Source: Combretum micranthum (taxonomy: Eukaryota; Streptophyta; Magnoliopsida; Myrtales; Combretaceae). From it: 64,000 bases of DNA. Below, piece after piece: positions 34,841 to 47,829 of this stretch; position 1 is the first letter of the stretch, and every line of letters begins with the position of its first letter. Below the pieces are notes generated by a model that saw only the letters and a program-made list of their open reading frames with translations, ran no database searches and was not told the origin of the DNA. Made by a program: the position numbers and the translations under genes. Where the stretch lies: assembly GCA_024138025.1 (NCBI GenBank), contig JAMXBD010001254.1, positions 186,001-250,000 of the forward strand. Reading direction: 5' to 3'.

Positions 34841-35688
34841 CTTTCATAAGACATGTTGTAAATAGTAGTTGAATATCAGTTGATCCTGAGAAAGTTAAAG
34901 CGGTTGTTGAATGGCTAAGACCCAAGACAGTGTCTGAGATTAGAAGTTTTCTAAGAATGACAAGGTACTATCGAAGATTCGGGGAAGACTTTTCCAAAAT
35001 TGCCAATCCCCTTAACTTGGTTAACACAGAAGGGAGTAAAGTATGAGTGGAATGAAGTTTATGAGAGTAGTTTCTAGCTGTTGAAGAACAAGTTAGTGTT
35101 TGCTCTAGTGCTAGCCTTACCTGTGAGTGGTGAGGAGTATAATGTTTATAGTGATGCCTCTATACAAGGTTTACGATGTGTGCTGATGCAAGGGGGTAGG
35201 GTAATAGCATACACTTCCAGACAAAAAATTGAATCCTTATGAGAGGAATTATCCTACTCATGACCTGGAACTAGCAGCAATGGTGCATGCGTTAAAGCTG
35301 TGGAGACACTACTTATATGGGGAAAGATATAAAGTATATACGGACCATAAAAGTTTAAAGTATATCTTTACCCAGAAAGAGTTGAACATAAGACAGCGAA
35401 GGTGGTTAGAGCTGATAAAGGACTATGATATTGATATTCAGTATCACCCAGGAAAAGCAAATGTGGTAGCTGATGCTTTGAGCCAAAAGAGAGTAGAGAA
35501 TCTAGCATCTTTGATCACAACAGAAGTCATTTGCTTGATGAGATTAGGAAGTTTGAGTTGAAAATAGTTACAAGACAGGTAGGTGAAAGATTGGCTAACA
35601 TGAGAATTCAACCTACTCTTATGGATAGAATCAAGGCAGCTCAGGCAGATGATTAGAGTATCCTGAATATAAAGAGAAGAATGGATTT
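34841..35688 (+). pseudogene. Element A RNase H region, broken and cut by solo LTR D
   Basis: It continues the polymerase after C: ISVDPEKVKAVVEWLRPKT, then IRSFLRMTRYYRRF. RNase H follows: [48 protein letters not shown] and [14 protein letters not shown]. The clean frame is 35229-35561. Stops and frameshifts lie around 35046-35230. It ends at 35688, where D is inserted, and integrase follows at 43812. Confidence 0.88.
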
Positions 35689-38600
35689 TGTTACGCCTCG
35701 AAGGGTACCCTAAACGTAGTAGTCCACCATACACAATATTAAAGCCTAGGAATGACCATCTCAGTCACGCGAAGGCTTTCATACTATGTACAAGGCGTCT
35801 AACATATAGAGGAGACGTATCGAAGTGATACATTTTTTATTGATACAACTTGAGTGACAATGTAAAGGAAATATAATTCACTATTCTTCAATTACAATTC
35901 ATCCAAAGCTTTCACTACATATCTATTATAAGGCAATTCACAAAACCTAGCTAATATCATCAAGTTTTCTTTACTTCCTATCGGAATCCCGAAGTCATCT
36001 TTGGCTCCAACCATCTCAGTTCCCACGTAGCATTATCCCGTCAACCTGTTTATTCAAACATCTATTGGGGTATAAGTTACACTAGCTTAGTGAGAGTTCC
36101 CTTAATTTCATACCATAACAAGCAAGTTATAAATCATCCATATGCTATGCATGAACAAACACATGAATAGACAATTATGTATAGGTGATCAGAACCCATA
36201 CATAGAACGGATTAGCGCCCTCCGTATCTAGGGTTAGGGTGGTCTATAAGTCATGCAACCATAATTCCAATCTTGAGTGAGATGGTCCATAAGTCATGCA
36301 ACCATAATCCCGATCTCTTTCTCTTAGTTTTACAACATCTGTTGTTTTATGTAGTTGTTTCAAGTGCCTACCCCGCTTCTGTTAACTTAAGCTATCACGC
36401 CCCATAGGGTATTCTAAACGTAACAGCCCGCCACATACTATATAAGACTCTTGAAATTCTATCCGAGCCCTTCGGGAGTCTTGTATAGATGTAAAGCGTC
36501 TCTTTACGACAATAGAATACTCGATCAATGGAGTTAAGAAGTTTAATGTGGCATTCGTTAGCCATAGATAATAAACCAAAACACATATATACTTTACAAA
36601 GTCTAAGGGGCATTCCCCCACAAAAATTATATTGAGTCCATTACAGTCATCTAGAGTCCTTTAGTTTCCAACGGAAGTCTAAACAAAATCAAAATAAACA
36701 TTTAAGGGAAACTCCTAGCTTCGGTACCTGAGCTGTAGCCTGCCTTGGCCTAAGCCAAATGAATTCATGCTGCAACAAGTAAAAACTATAGGGGCGTAAG
36801 CTAACTAGTTTAGTGAGTGAAAACTTTCATATCACAATTAAGACAAATCATTCAAGCAAGTGAAATGCATCAAACAAATGAGCTCAACAAACATATGACC
36901 AATCGAAAATCATATGTGGATGGACTTGCGCCCTCCATCCCGGGTTAGCAGATTAGCAAATTCTGCGGTACGACGTCGTTTAAGCTCACGGTCAACTGCA
37001 CAATAATTCGTTTTATGGATCACGATTAACCAATAATTTCGTTTTATGGATCACGATTAACCAACATATTCATTTTATGGGTCACGAAAAACCAACAAAT
37101 GCTAATGCTCCATCCCCGTCGTGATATGAATGAGTTCAATTATAATTGAGGTCCAATAATAGATTAATCCAATTCTTTTAGGTGACCAACAATTATTTGC
37201 AGATGATCAATTATAACTTCTCGCTAAACAAGCAGCAGCTTAACACCCGGTTTCGATATTCCTTAACTTCAACTTCACATATCAATAGCAGACAAGTATA
37301 TAATTCCCATATACCCCATCATGCATAATCGTTTTTATCTTTGCCTAAACAACTAATGCCACTATCAATACAATCACAAGCAATAATTGAGAGCGGAAGT
37401 AATACTCACTCGGCCATGGTACGTCGGTCTCTTAATAGTAGTAGTCGGGTGGTAGGGTATCGTCTTGCTCGGGATCGCCTACCAAATAAGAACAACCTAA
37501 TAAGAATCTCATCGCTAAACTAATTCAAGCTATGCATCTAAACTACACAAAATCGGAATTCTCGCTATTTGCGGAAGTTCTAACTTAAAACGGTCATAAC
37601 TTGGTCATTTTAACTTGGAATTTCGCAAATTTTATATCGATTTCTACCTACTTCGAAAGATCTATCTATCTCTAATATTATTTTCAATTTTTGAAAACAT
37701 TAAGGTCACGGAACAGTGGGATCAGATCTATTCTGTAACTTTCCTCTTTCCGAAAAATTGTTTCGCAATTGGTAAAAATGTTTCTAGTTGATGATTCATG
37801 TATAGATGGTAGATGAATGAGTTCCTAGTATGAATGTCATGTAATGAGCTCAATATATGCATAGTCTTGATGATTTTTGATGATGAACTCTTATGAACTC
37901 CTAATTATTATGAAACCCCATGATGGTCATTTCTAAAAATCGATTCTTTCCAACTTTGCATTCCCTAGGGTTTTTGGGATTCTATTCTTGGGATTTACTT
38001 GTTATCTAAATAAAAATGAGTCTTTAGCATCTATACTACCCATGACCTTCATTTATGCATAAAAATCCACATTTTTCACTTGCCAAATATGTTTTTAAAC
38101 AAGCTTTTCACAAAAATCCGAATTTTGGAAATTTTCTTTTCTTGCATTTTTCCTATGAGAAAACTTGTTTAATGCACCAAAATTTGAAGCTTTATTATAT
38201 CTATTGTCTAAGAACTTCATTTAGCTCATAAAATATTCAATTTAAGCTTGAATACTATGTGTTCATGTGGGCATCATTCCAAATTACGAATTTAACAATC
38301 TAATCACTATCTCAAGATTTTCCATTCTAACTCCACTACTTGTTTTACATATTACTCATGTCTAAAATCATTCAAACTTGTAAAAATCATTCCTTAAAGA
38401 TATCTATTACATATACTCTTCATCTTTCATGTAAAATATGAGTTTCAAAGTGGTTTTAGTGGTTTTTAAAATAGGGTTCCAAAACCATTCGAATTTTCAT
38501 AAGACATTTCTAGCAAAAATCTTTTCTTTTTCAAGTTTCTTGCCTCATATACATGAAGATCTATCATCTAACACATCTATACACATGCAAGCTAAGCCTT

Positions 38601-41600
38601 TATGATCATTCATGCATGAAAGCTCAAAATAACCATATAAACATAAATGTAGATGAAGGTATGAATGTCTAGACACTAGATCTACCATATATAGTGCATG
38701 AATCATGAGTCTCATGGCATGAACCTAACTTTCCATGTAAGATCCCTACTTTATGTGCATGAACATAACATTATCTCAACAAAAACTCTTTTAAACACTA
38801 GATCCACTTCTTGTGATGGCTTGATATTCTTGTATTAGTATTTTCATGTTCCTAGCATATGCTCATTGGGATTAAAAGTGGAAAACACACAAGAATGGTC
38901 TTGCCATTACAAGATAATGTAGGAGTAAGGTTTAGAATCATCACCTAAATGGAGATTTGGAGATGAAAAGAAGAGAAAATGAGTTTGTGTGTGTGAGTGT
39001 GAGTGTGAGTGTGAGAGAGGGGAGGGGTGTAGCTAGGTCACGGCACAACAAGGGAAAAAGGAGAGAGCTTTCTTCTTTGCAAAATTTTGAAAGAGTGAAA
39101 AATGAGAAGAGAGAGAGAACATAAGCTTCTATACTAAATGGATTAGGGTTTTAATTGAATAAAGAAGGTAAAAATAAAACAAAAATGAAGGGGAATTGGG
39201 AAGGGGGGCGCTGGCCATGGGGTGTGGGAGGGAGAGGGAGAGTTGAATTTGATAAAATTTGTATTTTATGTAATAAAATGTAATAATTGTATTAATTAAT
39301 TAGGAAACAAAATTTCTTCAAAAAAAAATTGTAATGAGTGGTTGTAAGGATGTAAGAATAGGATATGAGCAGTGTATAGTGTAGGTTGTACTTGTGAATA
39401 GTAGACAAGACATCTACTTTAACGGTTGTAACGAAAACACGGGAAAAAGGCTATAACTGTAATTTTTATAGCCCGAAAAATTATAAAATTGATATTTTTA
39501 AAATCCTTATGAAATTTTGGTTCTAATGAATATTCTGGAACATTTTTCTGAGTTTGTGGTCCCGGGGCACGTTTTTTCGTAATTGAGCTCGGGAAGGCCC
39601 AGAATTGAAAAATTCCCGAATTTAAAACTTTCTAAGGTTTAAAATGTACTTTAAAACAATAATTCATATTCATTTACTTTATAAAACTTCTTTTATTATG
39701 AAACCAAAGGAAAGCCGGATTTAGGGTTTCTAAGCTTCTCTCACTAGACTTAAACTGGACTAGATTAGGGTTTCACTTTTCAACTCCCGAGGTTTACTTA
39801 ACTACTGAGAATATCGGGGTTTACATAAGTGATCTCGCATTCTTAATGTTAACACAGGCCCTCACGCCTCCGCTAATATACCTTTGTCCCACCAAAGGTA
39901 TACTAGCTAATGCAATGCGACTCAATACATGATATGCATATACAGTTTATTTATATAATCGTGGCATGTTAGTTATATAGGTTAAGAACGATCATAGAGA
40001 ATTTCAGACAATTCAAGTCTATGCTAGCTCATACAATGATTTTACAATAAGTCTCACCTTGATATACTTATCATTCATTCAACCAAGATTATGTCACAAC
40101 TCATCACAATTTTATCTTTTCCTAATTCTAATGCAACTAGCTATAAGCACAAGTAAGGTAACAAAATAAGAGGAAAACTCACTTGGCCATTGGATTACCG
40201 ATCTCTCAGTAAAAGTAATCTGGTGGTAGGGAATCGTCGATTTCGGATTCATCTAAAAAGGAAGAAATACCCAAATGAGTATTTCAACTCAAAACTAATC
40301 CACTCTATCTCATACAAACTATCAAATTTATAATTCTCGTCCTACGTGGAAATTCCAACTTAAAACGACTATAACTTGGTCGTTTTAACTTGGAATTTAG
40401 CAAATCATATATCGATTTCTATCTACTTCGAAAGATATATCTAATTCTAATATCATATCTAAGTTTTGAAAAATTTTAAGCTTCGAACAGATCTGATTAG
40501 ATCAGATCAGTAGAGAAAACTAAATGAAAAAAATTGATTTTGTGAAAGTTCATGAAGTTTCTACTATCCAAAGCAAGTATTCATGCAATATGAACAAGTT
40601 ACTATCATAAATGATATATCATGAGATATATATGTACATGTTCTTGATGATATTGAATAAAAGAAATTTTTAGAAAACTTTTTCCTTGTAAGTCTTTATG
40701 AAAAATCAACTTAGAAAGGCTAGTTTTGTATTCTTGACAATCGCCACTTGTTTTTAGAAAAATTCCTTGATAAAATTTATTTATTCTTGTTAAAATTAAG
40801 CCTTCATTATGTATATTCCTTAAGACCTTTGTTTTTCAATAAAAATTCTCATTTTACACTTTGTAAACATGTTTTTAAATATGGTTTATCCCAAAATCCG
40901 AATTTTATAAAAATAATTTTTGTGGTGATTCTTTTAAGTAAACTCATTTGATACTTAAAAAATTAAGACTCAACTATACCTAGTAACTAAGGACTTCATT
41001 TCTTTAATAAAACTTTCATTTTGAGTTTGAAAAATAGGGGTTTTCATACCATTACTACATTATTACGAATTTCTTAAAATGACAAACAACTCAAATTTTC
41101 CTACTTTATTTCTACTCCTTGTTCTACATATTTTTCTTATCAAATCCCATCTTAACTTATAAAAATCATTACTTGATGATATCTATGACCTATACTCTTT
41201 ATTTTTCATATAAAACACAAGTTTTAGAGTTGATAAAAGGATTTTTAAGGCATGGTCTTGAAACTATCCGAATTTCACGAAGTTAGGATAAAACTCAAAT
41301 TTTATATTTTGTAATCTCTTCCTATTTTGAAAATCTCTATTAGTAGATCTATCATTTACTTATCAAAAACATCTTCTATTGATACATAGTCCATAAGCCT
41401 TTCATTTTTCAAACAAATACTTCATTTTGGTGTTGAAAAATGGGTTTTCAAAATTGGTCTTAGTTGAGATCCAAATTTACAAAATTTGTTTTTTGGCATA
41501 TCTTTTGATACAATCCATCTAAACTCATGAAAAATAATCCTTTACATATCTTTTCTTAAGAGCCTTCCATATCTTGAATAAAAACTTCATTTTTAAGTTG

Positions 41601-43806
41601 GAAAACATGTTTTTAAACTATGCCTTGGCTTAAATCCGAAAATAGGATTTTTGTTTTGAAAAATAATCTCTGGAAATCACCTTTGAATCATATAAAATGA
41701 AGTCTTGATGATATATACCCATTAAGCCTTCATTATTTCAAGTAAAACTTCCATTTTGACACTTGGAAAGTGGTTTTTAAATGTGGGTCTTGCTTAGATA
41801 CGAATTTCACCATTTTTGTTTTTCAAAATCAAGATCTACACTTTCTATGAACATAAATATAAAAGAAATCCATGGTAGTAAACTATAAACTCATAGATCT
41901 AAACATAAACATAAGCAAAGTTACATAAAAGTTAGATCTACAAAATATAACTACTTCTAGCAAGAAAATAATAATAATACAAGAGAATAATCATGGATTT
42001 TATTTTGGCATCATCATCCTTAGCTTTTAAGCTTATGGAAGGTCATTTGATGCATGAAACTCTTACTATACTTTACCTATATCAACTATGGAAGCTTTGG
42101 ACAAGAATTTTATCAAAGGATCTTGAAGAAATATGTGTGGGAGCTTATTTATTGAATAGGGACAGCAAGTGTTCTCTTGTAAGAACAAGAACAAATGAAG
42201 AGAAAAAGAGAGAAAAAATAGAGAGGAAAGTGTAAGAAATGGTAAAGGTTTGATGTGTGAATGAGAGAGAAAGATAGAATGAGTTAAAGACACAGTAAAT
42301 GAAGAGAAAAAAATAAATAAATGGCAGCAAGATTTCCTCATGGCTAGCGTGATTCAAAAGAAGAGAGAGAGAGGGAATTTAGTTGGTTTTTAACTTGAAA
42401 TTATAATGTATAATTAGTGGTATGTGTAGCTTCTTGAAGAAGGATTAAAAGAGGGTTATTTTAATTAATTTTTGGAGTATTTCAAAGGACAATGTAACAA
42501 AAAAGAAGTCAAAAATCTGCCATGAAGTGATGAGTGAAGTGTAGAAAGATTGAAGTAAAAAAAAAGTGTTGTGTGAAAGGTATACTTAAAGGTATAAGTT
42601 TGTAAGAGTACTTTCTTAATAAATAAAATAAAAATAAGAAAAAAATAGAAAATGTATTTCAAATTTTTGTAGCAAATTTTTCATAATTAAAATAAGAAAA
42701 TTAATTAATTTATTTTAGTAATTTGTCAAATAAGTTACAGGTATTATCAAAATATGTGAATATGAGCCATAACTGATATTTTTATAATCCAAAAAATTCT
42801 AAAAAATTATTTTATGAAAATAAAAATATTTTTGATATATTTTCAAATTATTAAATTAATTTATTTTATTTTTAGTATCCGGTCTTAGATAGAAACTGAT
42901 AAAAAAAAAACCCGAAATAAACTAAATTTTTGAAAAATAGAATTTTCTATGATATATAAAATATTTATCTAAAAATATAAGGGTTTACAAGAATATTAAA
43001 ATTGTGTAATGAATAGTAGTGAATAGTGCAAAAAGACTAGTTAATTATCGATAATAATAAAATACGAATATAATCACAAAATCAGATATTTCTAGTTATC
43101 GAAAAATCATAAAACTGATATTTTTGAAATCCTTATGAAAATACGAGTCTAATGGTATTAATGGTATATTTTTTATATCTCGAGCCCCTAGACACGCTTT
43201 TCAAAATCTGTATCCAAACGGTTTTGAAATAGGTAAAAAATTTACCAATTTGATATTTTTGAGCGACCTTACATTACTACGAGTTATTCTACACACTTAA
43301 ACCACACCTCAACCTCTAAGGCTAAGAATGCGAGATTGCCGGACTTAAACTATTATATTCCACTTAGGGTTCCTAAGTAACTTTCCAGTTTAGATCTTTG
43401 CCAATTTGGAAACTGATATTTTATGTTTATACAATATATTTAATTTGAGAAACTTATTTTAAATTTTATTTTTGTAAGTATTTAATATCTCTTAACATTT
43501 TCAAAATTCTTGAATTGGGTTTTATTTCCAATGGTTAATCGTTATTTACTTTTTAATAATTTGTTTTTGGATTCTATATTACTTGATTTTACAAGTCAGA
43601 GTTACGTATAGAATTTGTCATATGTAGTGGTTTTGGATTTGAAGACCGTTGAGTTCTTATTTTATTTTTAAGGATTCTCATTTTCTCAAGATTAAGAAAT
43701 TTGTAGATTCGTTCGTGATTTAAGGCTAGTCAAAGTTCGATTTTAATTTGGAGTAATTTTTAAAGTTTATTTTGGAATTATTTACTGAAATTTTTCGGGG
43801 CTTATT
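35689..43806 (-). mobile_element. Solo LTR D, inverted, B superfamily, with solo LTR E nested inside
   Basis: On the plus strand it begins TGTTACGCC (for TGTCACGCC) and ends 'ttcggggcttatt'. Target duplication GATTT is perfect (35684-35688, 43807-43811). Without E (36393-39825) the LTR is about 4.68 kb. The plus-strand right part contains an apparent second LTR start: 'aagggtttaca' at about 42968, then a further 840 bp. The same arrangement is seen in F. No coding frames are supported; open frames near 41993-42357 and 42465-42662 are in simple sequence. Confidence 0.88.
36393..39825 (-). mobile_element. Solo LTR E, inverted, inside D
   Basis: On the plus strand it starts TATCACGCCCC and ends 'atatcggggtttaca'. 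Flanks are TAAGC (36388-36392) and TAAGT (39826-39830), a 5-bp target duplication with one transition. It is 3,433 bp and close in sequence to the first 3.4 kb of F (58462-61892), for example 'gtaagctaactagtttagtg' and 'gatggacttgcgccctccat'. A (GTGTGA)n-like tract lies at about 38990-39017. Confidence 0.88.
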
Positions 43807-43811
43807 GATTT

Positions 43812-45176
43812 GGGTCGAGCACCAAAGTTTTATGTAGATGACGAGGGTATTCTGAGATATAAAGGGAGATTGTGTATACCAGATCAAGGAGACCTTAAAA
43901 AGGAGTTATTGAAGGAGGCACACTACTTCATTTATTCCATTCATCCTAGATGAAACAAGATGTATCAGGACTTGAAAAAGTTATACTTGTGGAATAATAT
44001 GAAAAAGGAGATAGCGGAATATGTATCTAAGTGCCATACATGTCAGATGATAAATATTGAACACAGGAAACCAGTAGGTGAGTTAAAACCTTTGCTTATA
44101 CCACAATGGAAGTGGGAACATATCTCTATGGATTTTATTTCAGCTTTACCTAAGACAAGGAGAAGTTTGATTCAATTTGGGTCATTATGGATCGCCTTAC
44201 AAAGGTAGGTCACTTTATACCTATCAAAATTGGGTATAAGTTGGAGCGTTTAGCACAGTTGTACATCAAAGAGATTGTGAGATTACATGGAATACTGGTA
44301 ACCATCGTGTTAGACAGAGATACCAGATTTGTTGGAAGATTCTAGAAGAGTTTGCATCAAGCTTTAGGAACAAGGTTGTGTTTAGTAGTGCTTACCATCC
44401 TCAGATTGATGGGTAATCAGAGAGGACTATACAGACTTTAGAAAATATGTTGAGAACATACATCTTGGATTATAAAGGAAGTTAGGATGAGCATTTGTCA
44501 CTAGTGGAATTCACTTATAACAATAGTTATCAAGCATTGGTTGGCATGCCTCAGTATGAAACGCTTTATGATAGAAAATGTACATCACCTATTCATTAGG
44601 ATGAAGTGGGTGAAAGACAGTTGTTGGGACCAGAGTTAGTACATGATGTAATTGACAAAGTTAGTTTGATCAGACAAAGATTGCAAGCTACTTAGAGTCG
44701 ACAAAAGAGCTATGCAGATAAGCGAAGAAGACTCTTGTGATTTCAAGTGGGCGAGCATGTTTTGTTAAATATTTCACCAACAAAAGGAGTTGTCAGATTT
44801 GGATTGAGAAAGAAGTTGAATCCTCGATATGTGGGACCATATGAGATCCTAAAGAGGATAGGCAACATGGCTTACCAATTTGGCTTTACCGCTTGATTTG
44901 GAAGGAGTTCATAATGTATTCCACGTATCCATGCTCAGAAAATATGTTAGAGACCCAGAAGAAATAGCAGATCTTGAATCGCTTGAAGTACAGCCGAATC
45001 TTACAACAGTTGAAAAGCCAGTAAGGATTATGGATACCAAAGAGAAGATTTTGAGAAACAAAGTGATAAAGTATGTGAGGGTCCACTAGACAAATAAGAC
45101 TGTACGTGAAGCTACCTAGGAATTAGAGGGAGACATGAGGACCATATATTCAGAGTTGTTCCTTTGATCCAATTAA
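43812..45176 (+). pseudogene. Element A integrase and chromodomain-like tail, broken
   Basis: After D, the frame reads FYVDDEGILRYKGRLCIPDQG, then an HHCC zinc-binding region (LKKELLKEAHYFIYSIH, MYQDLKKLYLW, CHTCQ), then WKWEHISMDFISALP at the start of the catalytic core (clean frame 43960-44208). The core after 44208 is recognisable only in shifted frames with many stops. From 44880: LEGVHNVFHVSMLRKYV, then KPVRIMDTKEKILRNKVIKYVRV and, after a stop, a TNKTVREAT..LEGDMRT-like tail, the chromodomain-type end of chromoviruses. Confidence 0.88.
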
Positions 45177-45203
45177 AAATTTTCGAGGACGAAAGTTCTT
45201 TTT

Positions 45204-45216
45204 AGGAGGAGAGAAA
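45204..45216 (+). other. Element A polypurine tract
   Basis: 'aggaggagagaaa' immediately precedes the 3' LTR start TGTAACAC at 45217. Confidence 0.85.
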
Positions 45217-47302
45217 TGTAACACATAGAAGATAAGATTTAATGAAGGATAAATGATTCCTGAGATGTATATAAGCTTATATCAAAGTCACAAAACATGT
45301 TATTTTGTTTAAGTCGAATTTGAAACGAATTTGTTTAAGTTTTGAAAGTCTGAAAATTTTTTGTAGATTCAACGCCACTAATTGGAAGGGGAACGTCGTT
45401 GGCATGGAAGACAATGTAGAAGTGATCAGTGGCATTTTCGTTAACTCTGAAGTCAAAGGCCACCGGCGTAGGAATTAGTTTTACCGGTGTAGGTGTATTG
45501 GAGTAAAAATTTGATTTGCTTTTCCCCGGCAAATGTTGCTAGTGTGTATGCGTGTTTTGCCAGTGTTGAGTGTATGCCGACAAATTTAAAATGAACGCCA
45601 TCAGCATATATATCAGTTTTGCCAGCATAAGAGAAAATTCTATATATATACGAGCAGTTGATAGATTTTGTTTTCTCATTCGTTTTTCCTTCATTTAGAG
45701 TGTTTGGCATCTGTTCTTCGTGCTTTAGGTCTTGTGAGGCTTAGGATTGATTCCGGTAAGTATTCTAACCATCTACAACGTGTTTTCTACGAATTTAAGC
45801 ATGATTTCTCTTAGGGTTTTATTGATTCTTGATAGATTTGTGGGAGAAAAACCCTAGCTTTGGTTGGAATCCAAATTTGTGGATGCGAGTCGGGTTTAGG
45901 TGATCCAAATCAGCAAGTTTTGTCTTTTTGTTGATGGATTTAAACAATGTATGGTTAGACGATCCTTATACGTTTTTGTTGTCATGATATATTAGGGTTT
46001 TGGTGAATTATCGATGTTGTGAATTTGTTATGGGTTGTGATCGGAGAAGACAGTGTGAATTTTGAAGTTTCCTTATCACGTTAGAGTTTTAAGAGATTAT
46101 GATATGTTAGGGTTTGTTCCATTTACTGTGTTTTATATATCTGTTTATGTATATATGCTATTCACAGGATAATTAGAGATTATGGGGTTGTTATCGGTGA
46201 TGATCGAGGGGTTTATAGAAATTTGTGTTGGTGTGGTTGTTGTCGATATTGGATATGGTGAATTGGGATTAGTATTCCTAAAATTAAAAAGGCATAACCA
46301 ATTTATGTTTGTTGTATTTGCTTGTAAGATTAGTTTTCCTTGTTGGTTGTAGGAACAGACACATAATGAACATAATTCTATTCGGTTTGGTAATTGTCTG
46401 TTGGGTTGTGATTGGCTATGATCAGTAAAGACTTAGCAGACAGTGATACTGGTGTGGTACCCTGATGATCTTAGTGTGAGGTTGTCCCCAGTGGACTCGT
46501 TCTTTGATATGATTCTGGTAGATTTAGGTGTTTCAGATTCGGAATATTTGAGGAGTACCCACTCATCCATATATGTATATAATTACCTTATTTTCACAGA
46601 ATTGGTTGATTTTTAATAGCGGTCTGAGTAACTCCGAGTTCAAGATTAGTGTACATAGTCTTGGATTGTGTTCATTTGTTGGCTATAAAAAGATAATAAA
46701 TTGATTGCCCGCATTAGATAAGTTGCATTTAATATATACCTATTGATTGTGCATATGCATTTGTTTGTTATGGATTATCGTACTAGGCTTTGCAGCTTAC
46801 TCTTTTAAAATTTCAGGTAAAGGCGATGAAGATGTAGTTTTTGATGTTTCTGGATATGATATGTTCTTTGATCATGAGGATGGCATTAGTGGACTTGTCT
46901 ACCTAGCTAAGGATTAGACTTGCTAATTATGAGATTTTGAAAGAGAAGATGTGTTTACACTTGTTGAAGGCTTAGAGTTCACGTTCATGTTTCTATATCC
47001 TGTAAAGTTTCTGGATTTAATTTTGTATGAAGGTTTAAGGTATATTTGGAGGATTTTTATGTAAGTAGTGTGTTTAGTTTTACGTTGATGTGTTGGCCTA
47101 CAGTTATACCAACTTGGATGTATGTATGAATTAGGAGTTTTATGGAGTATATGTTTCCAGGTTATACAGGTTTTGTATCTATTGTGACACCATATGTGTG
47201 TTTATAGGTAATTATTGAATATTTATGGATTTAGAGCCTTAGCATGTTCTATTCAAGAGAAACACGTGGCATGTTATAATACCTATAGGTTACGGTGTTA
47301 TA
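45217..47302 (+). repeat. Element A 3' LTR
   Basis: 2,086 bp, intact, co-linear with the reassembled 5' LTR. It retains the CG-rich motif cluster (about 45379-45640), TATA region (about 45640), donor-like site at 45756 and the final 'gcatgttataatacctatag' segment. The last bases are 'gttata' where the 5' copy has 'attaca'. Confidence 0.92.
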
Positions 47303-47307
47303 GTTGA

Positions 47308-47824
47308 TATGCGATATCTTCTTCAAACTAGGCATATTGTTATTCATTTGGTGATCCTTGTAAGATGTGAAAAACACAAGTCAATCAGTTCATTTGAATG
47401 TTTTGTTTTTCATCTATATCTTATTTGTATCTAATAGATCTAATCTGTTTAAGAATAAAAATATATGCTTTTCATTTGTCTATTTTTACAAATAGTCTTA
47501 TTAAGAGGGACATAAAAATAGATGTCAAACTAATATCAAAACAATGAATAGAACGCATCCTTATTAAGCACATAAAGACCAATAAAATAGTAGCAGTAGT
47601 CGTGAATAGGATTCTTAATTAATACAAAGACAATATGTAATATGTAGTTATGTAGGTATTTGAAGAAGGAGGAAGGAAGGGGGGAAAAAAACCCTTATGT
47701 GGACAAGTAGCAAATACTCTATAGAAAAGGAAAGCTATTGAATGCATTGCCATTGTAGTGTGAATGGTAGATTCCGTAGATATGTCACCACCATACCTAG
47801 TCTTGTATAGGAGCAGCTCTCATG
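47308..47824. other. Flank between element A and the next solo LTR
   Basis: AT-rich with no gene recognised. The start ('atgcgatatcttcttcaaac') would have been contiguous with 10850 before A inserted. Confidence 0.4.
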
Positions 47825-47829
47825 AATAT

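Larger units (their letters stand above)
10856..47302 (+). mobile_element. Element A: chromovirus-type Ty3/gypsy retrotransposon, host of the nest
   Basis: The 5' LTR begins TGTAACAC at 10856 and the 3' LTR ends at 47302. Flanks are 'gctgg' (10851-10855) and 'gttga' (47303-47307), a 5-bp target duplication with two transitions. Domain order is gag, protease, reverse transcriptase, RNase H, integrase and a chromodomain-like tail, so it is Ty3/gypsy and probably near the Tekay/Del chromoviruses. Subtracting B, C and D with their target duplications leaves about 8.9 kb: two ~2.08-kb LTRs and ~4.8 kb internal. The two LTRs are about 87-90% alike by eye in the U3 region sampled, so the insertion is old. 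All coding regions carry stops. Confidence 0.9.

Noticed and set aside
42066..42357. Minus-strand frames rich in Phe, Leu and Ser
   Set aside because: They lie inside solo LTR D in the pyrimidine-rich leader seen in other family LTRs. No domain is visible.
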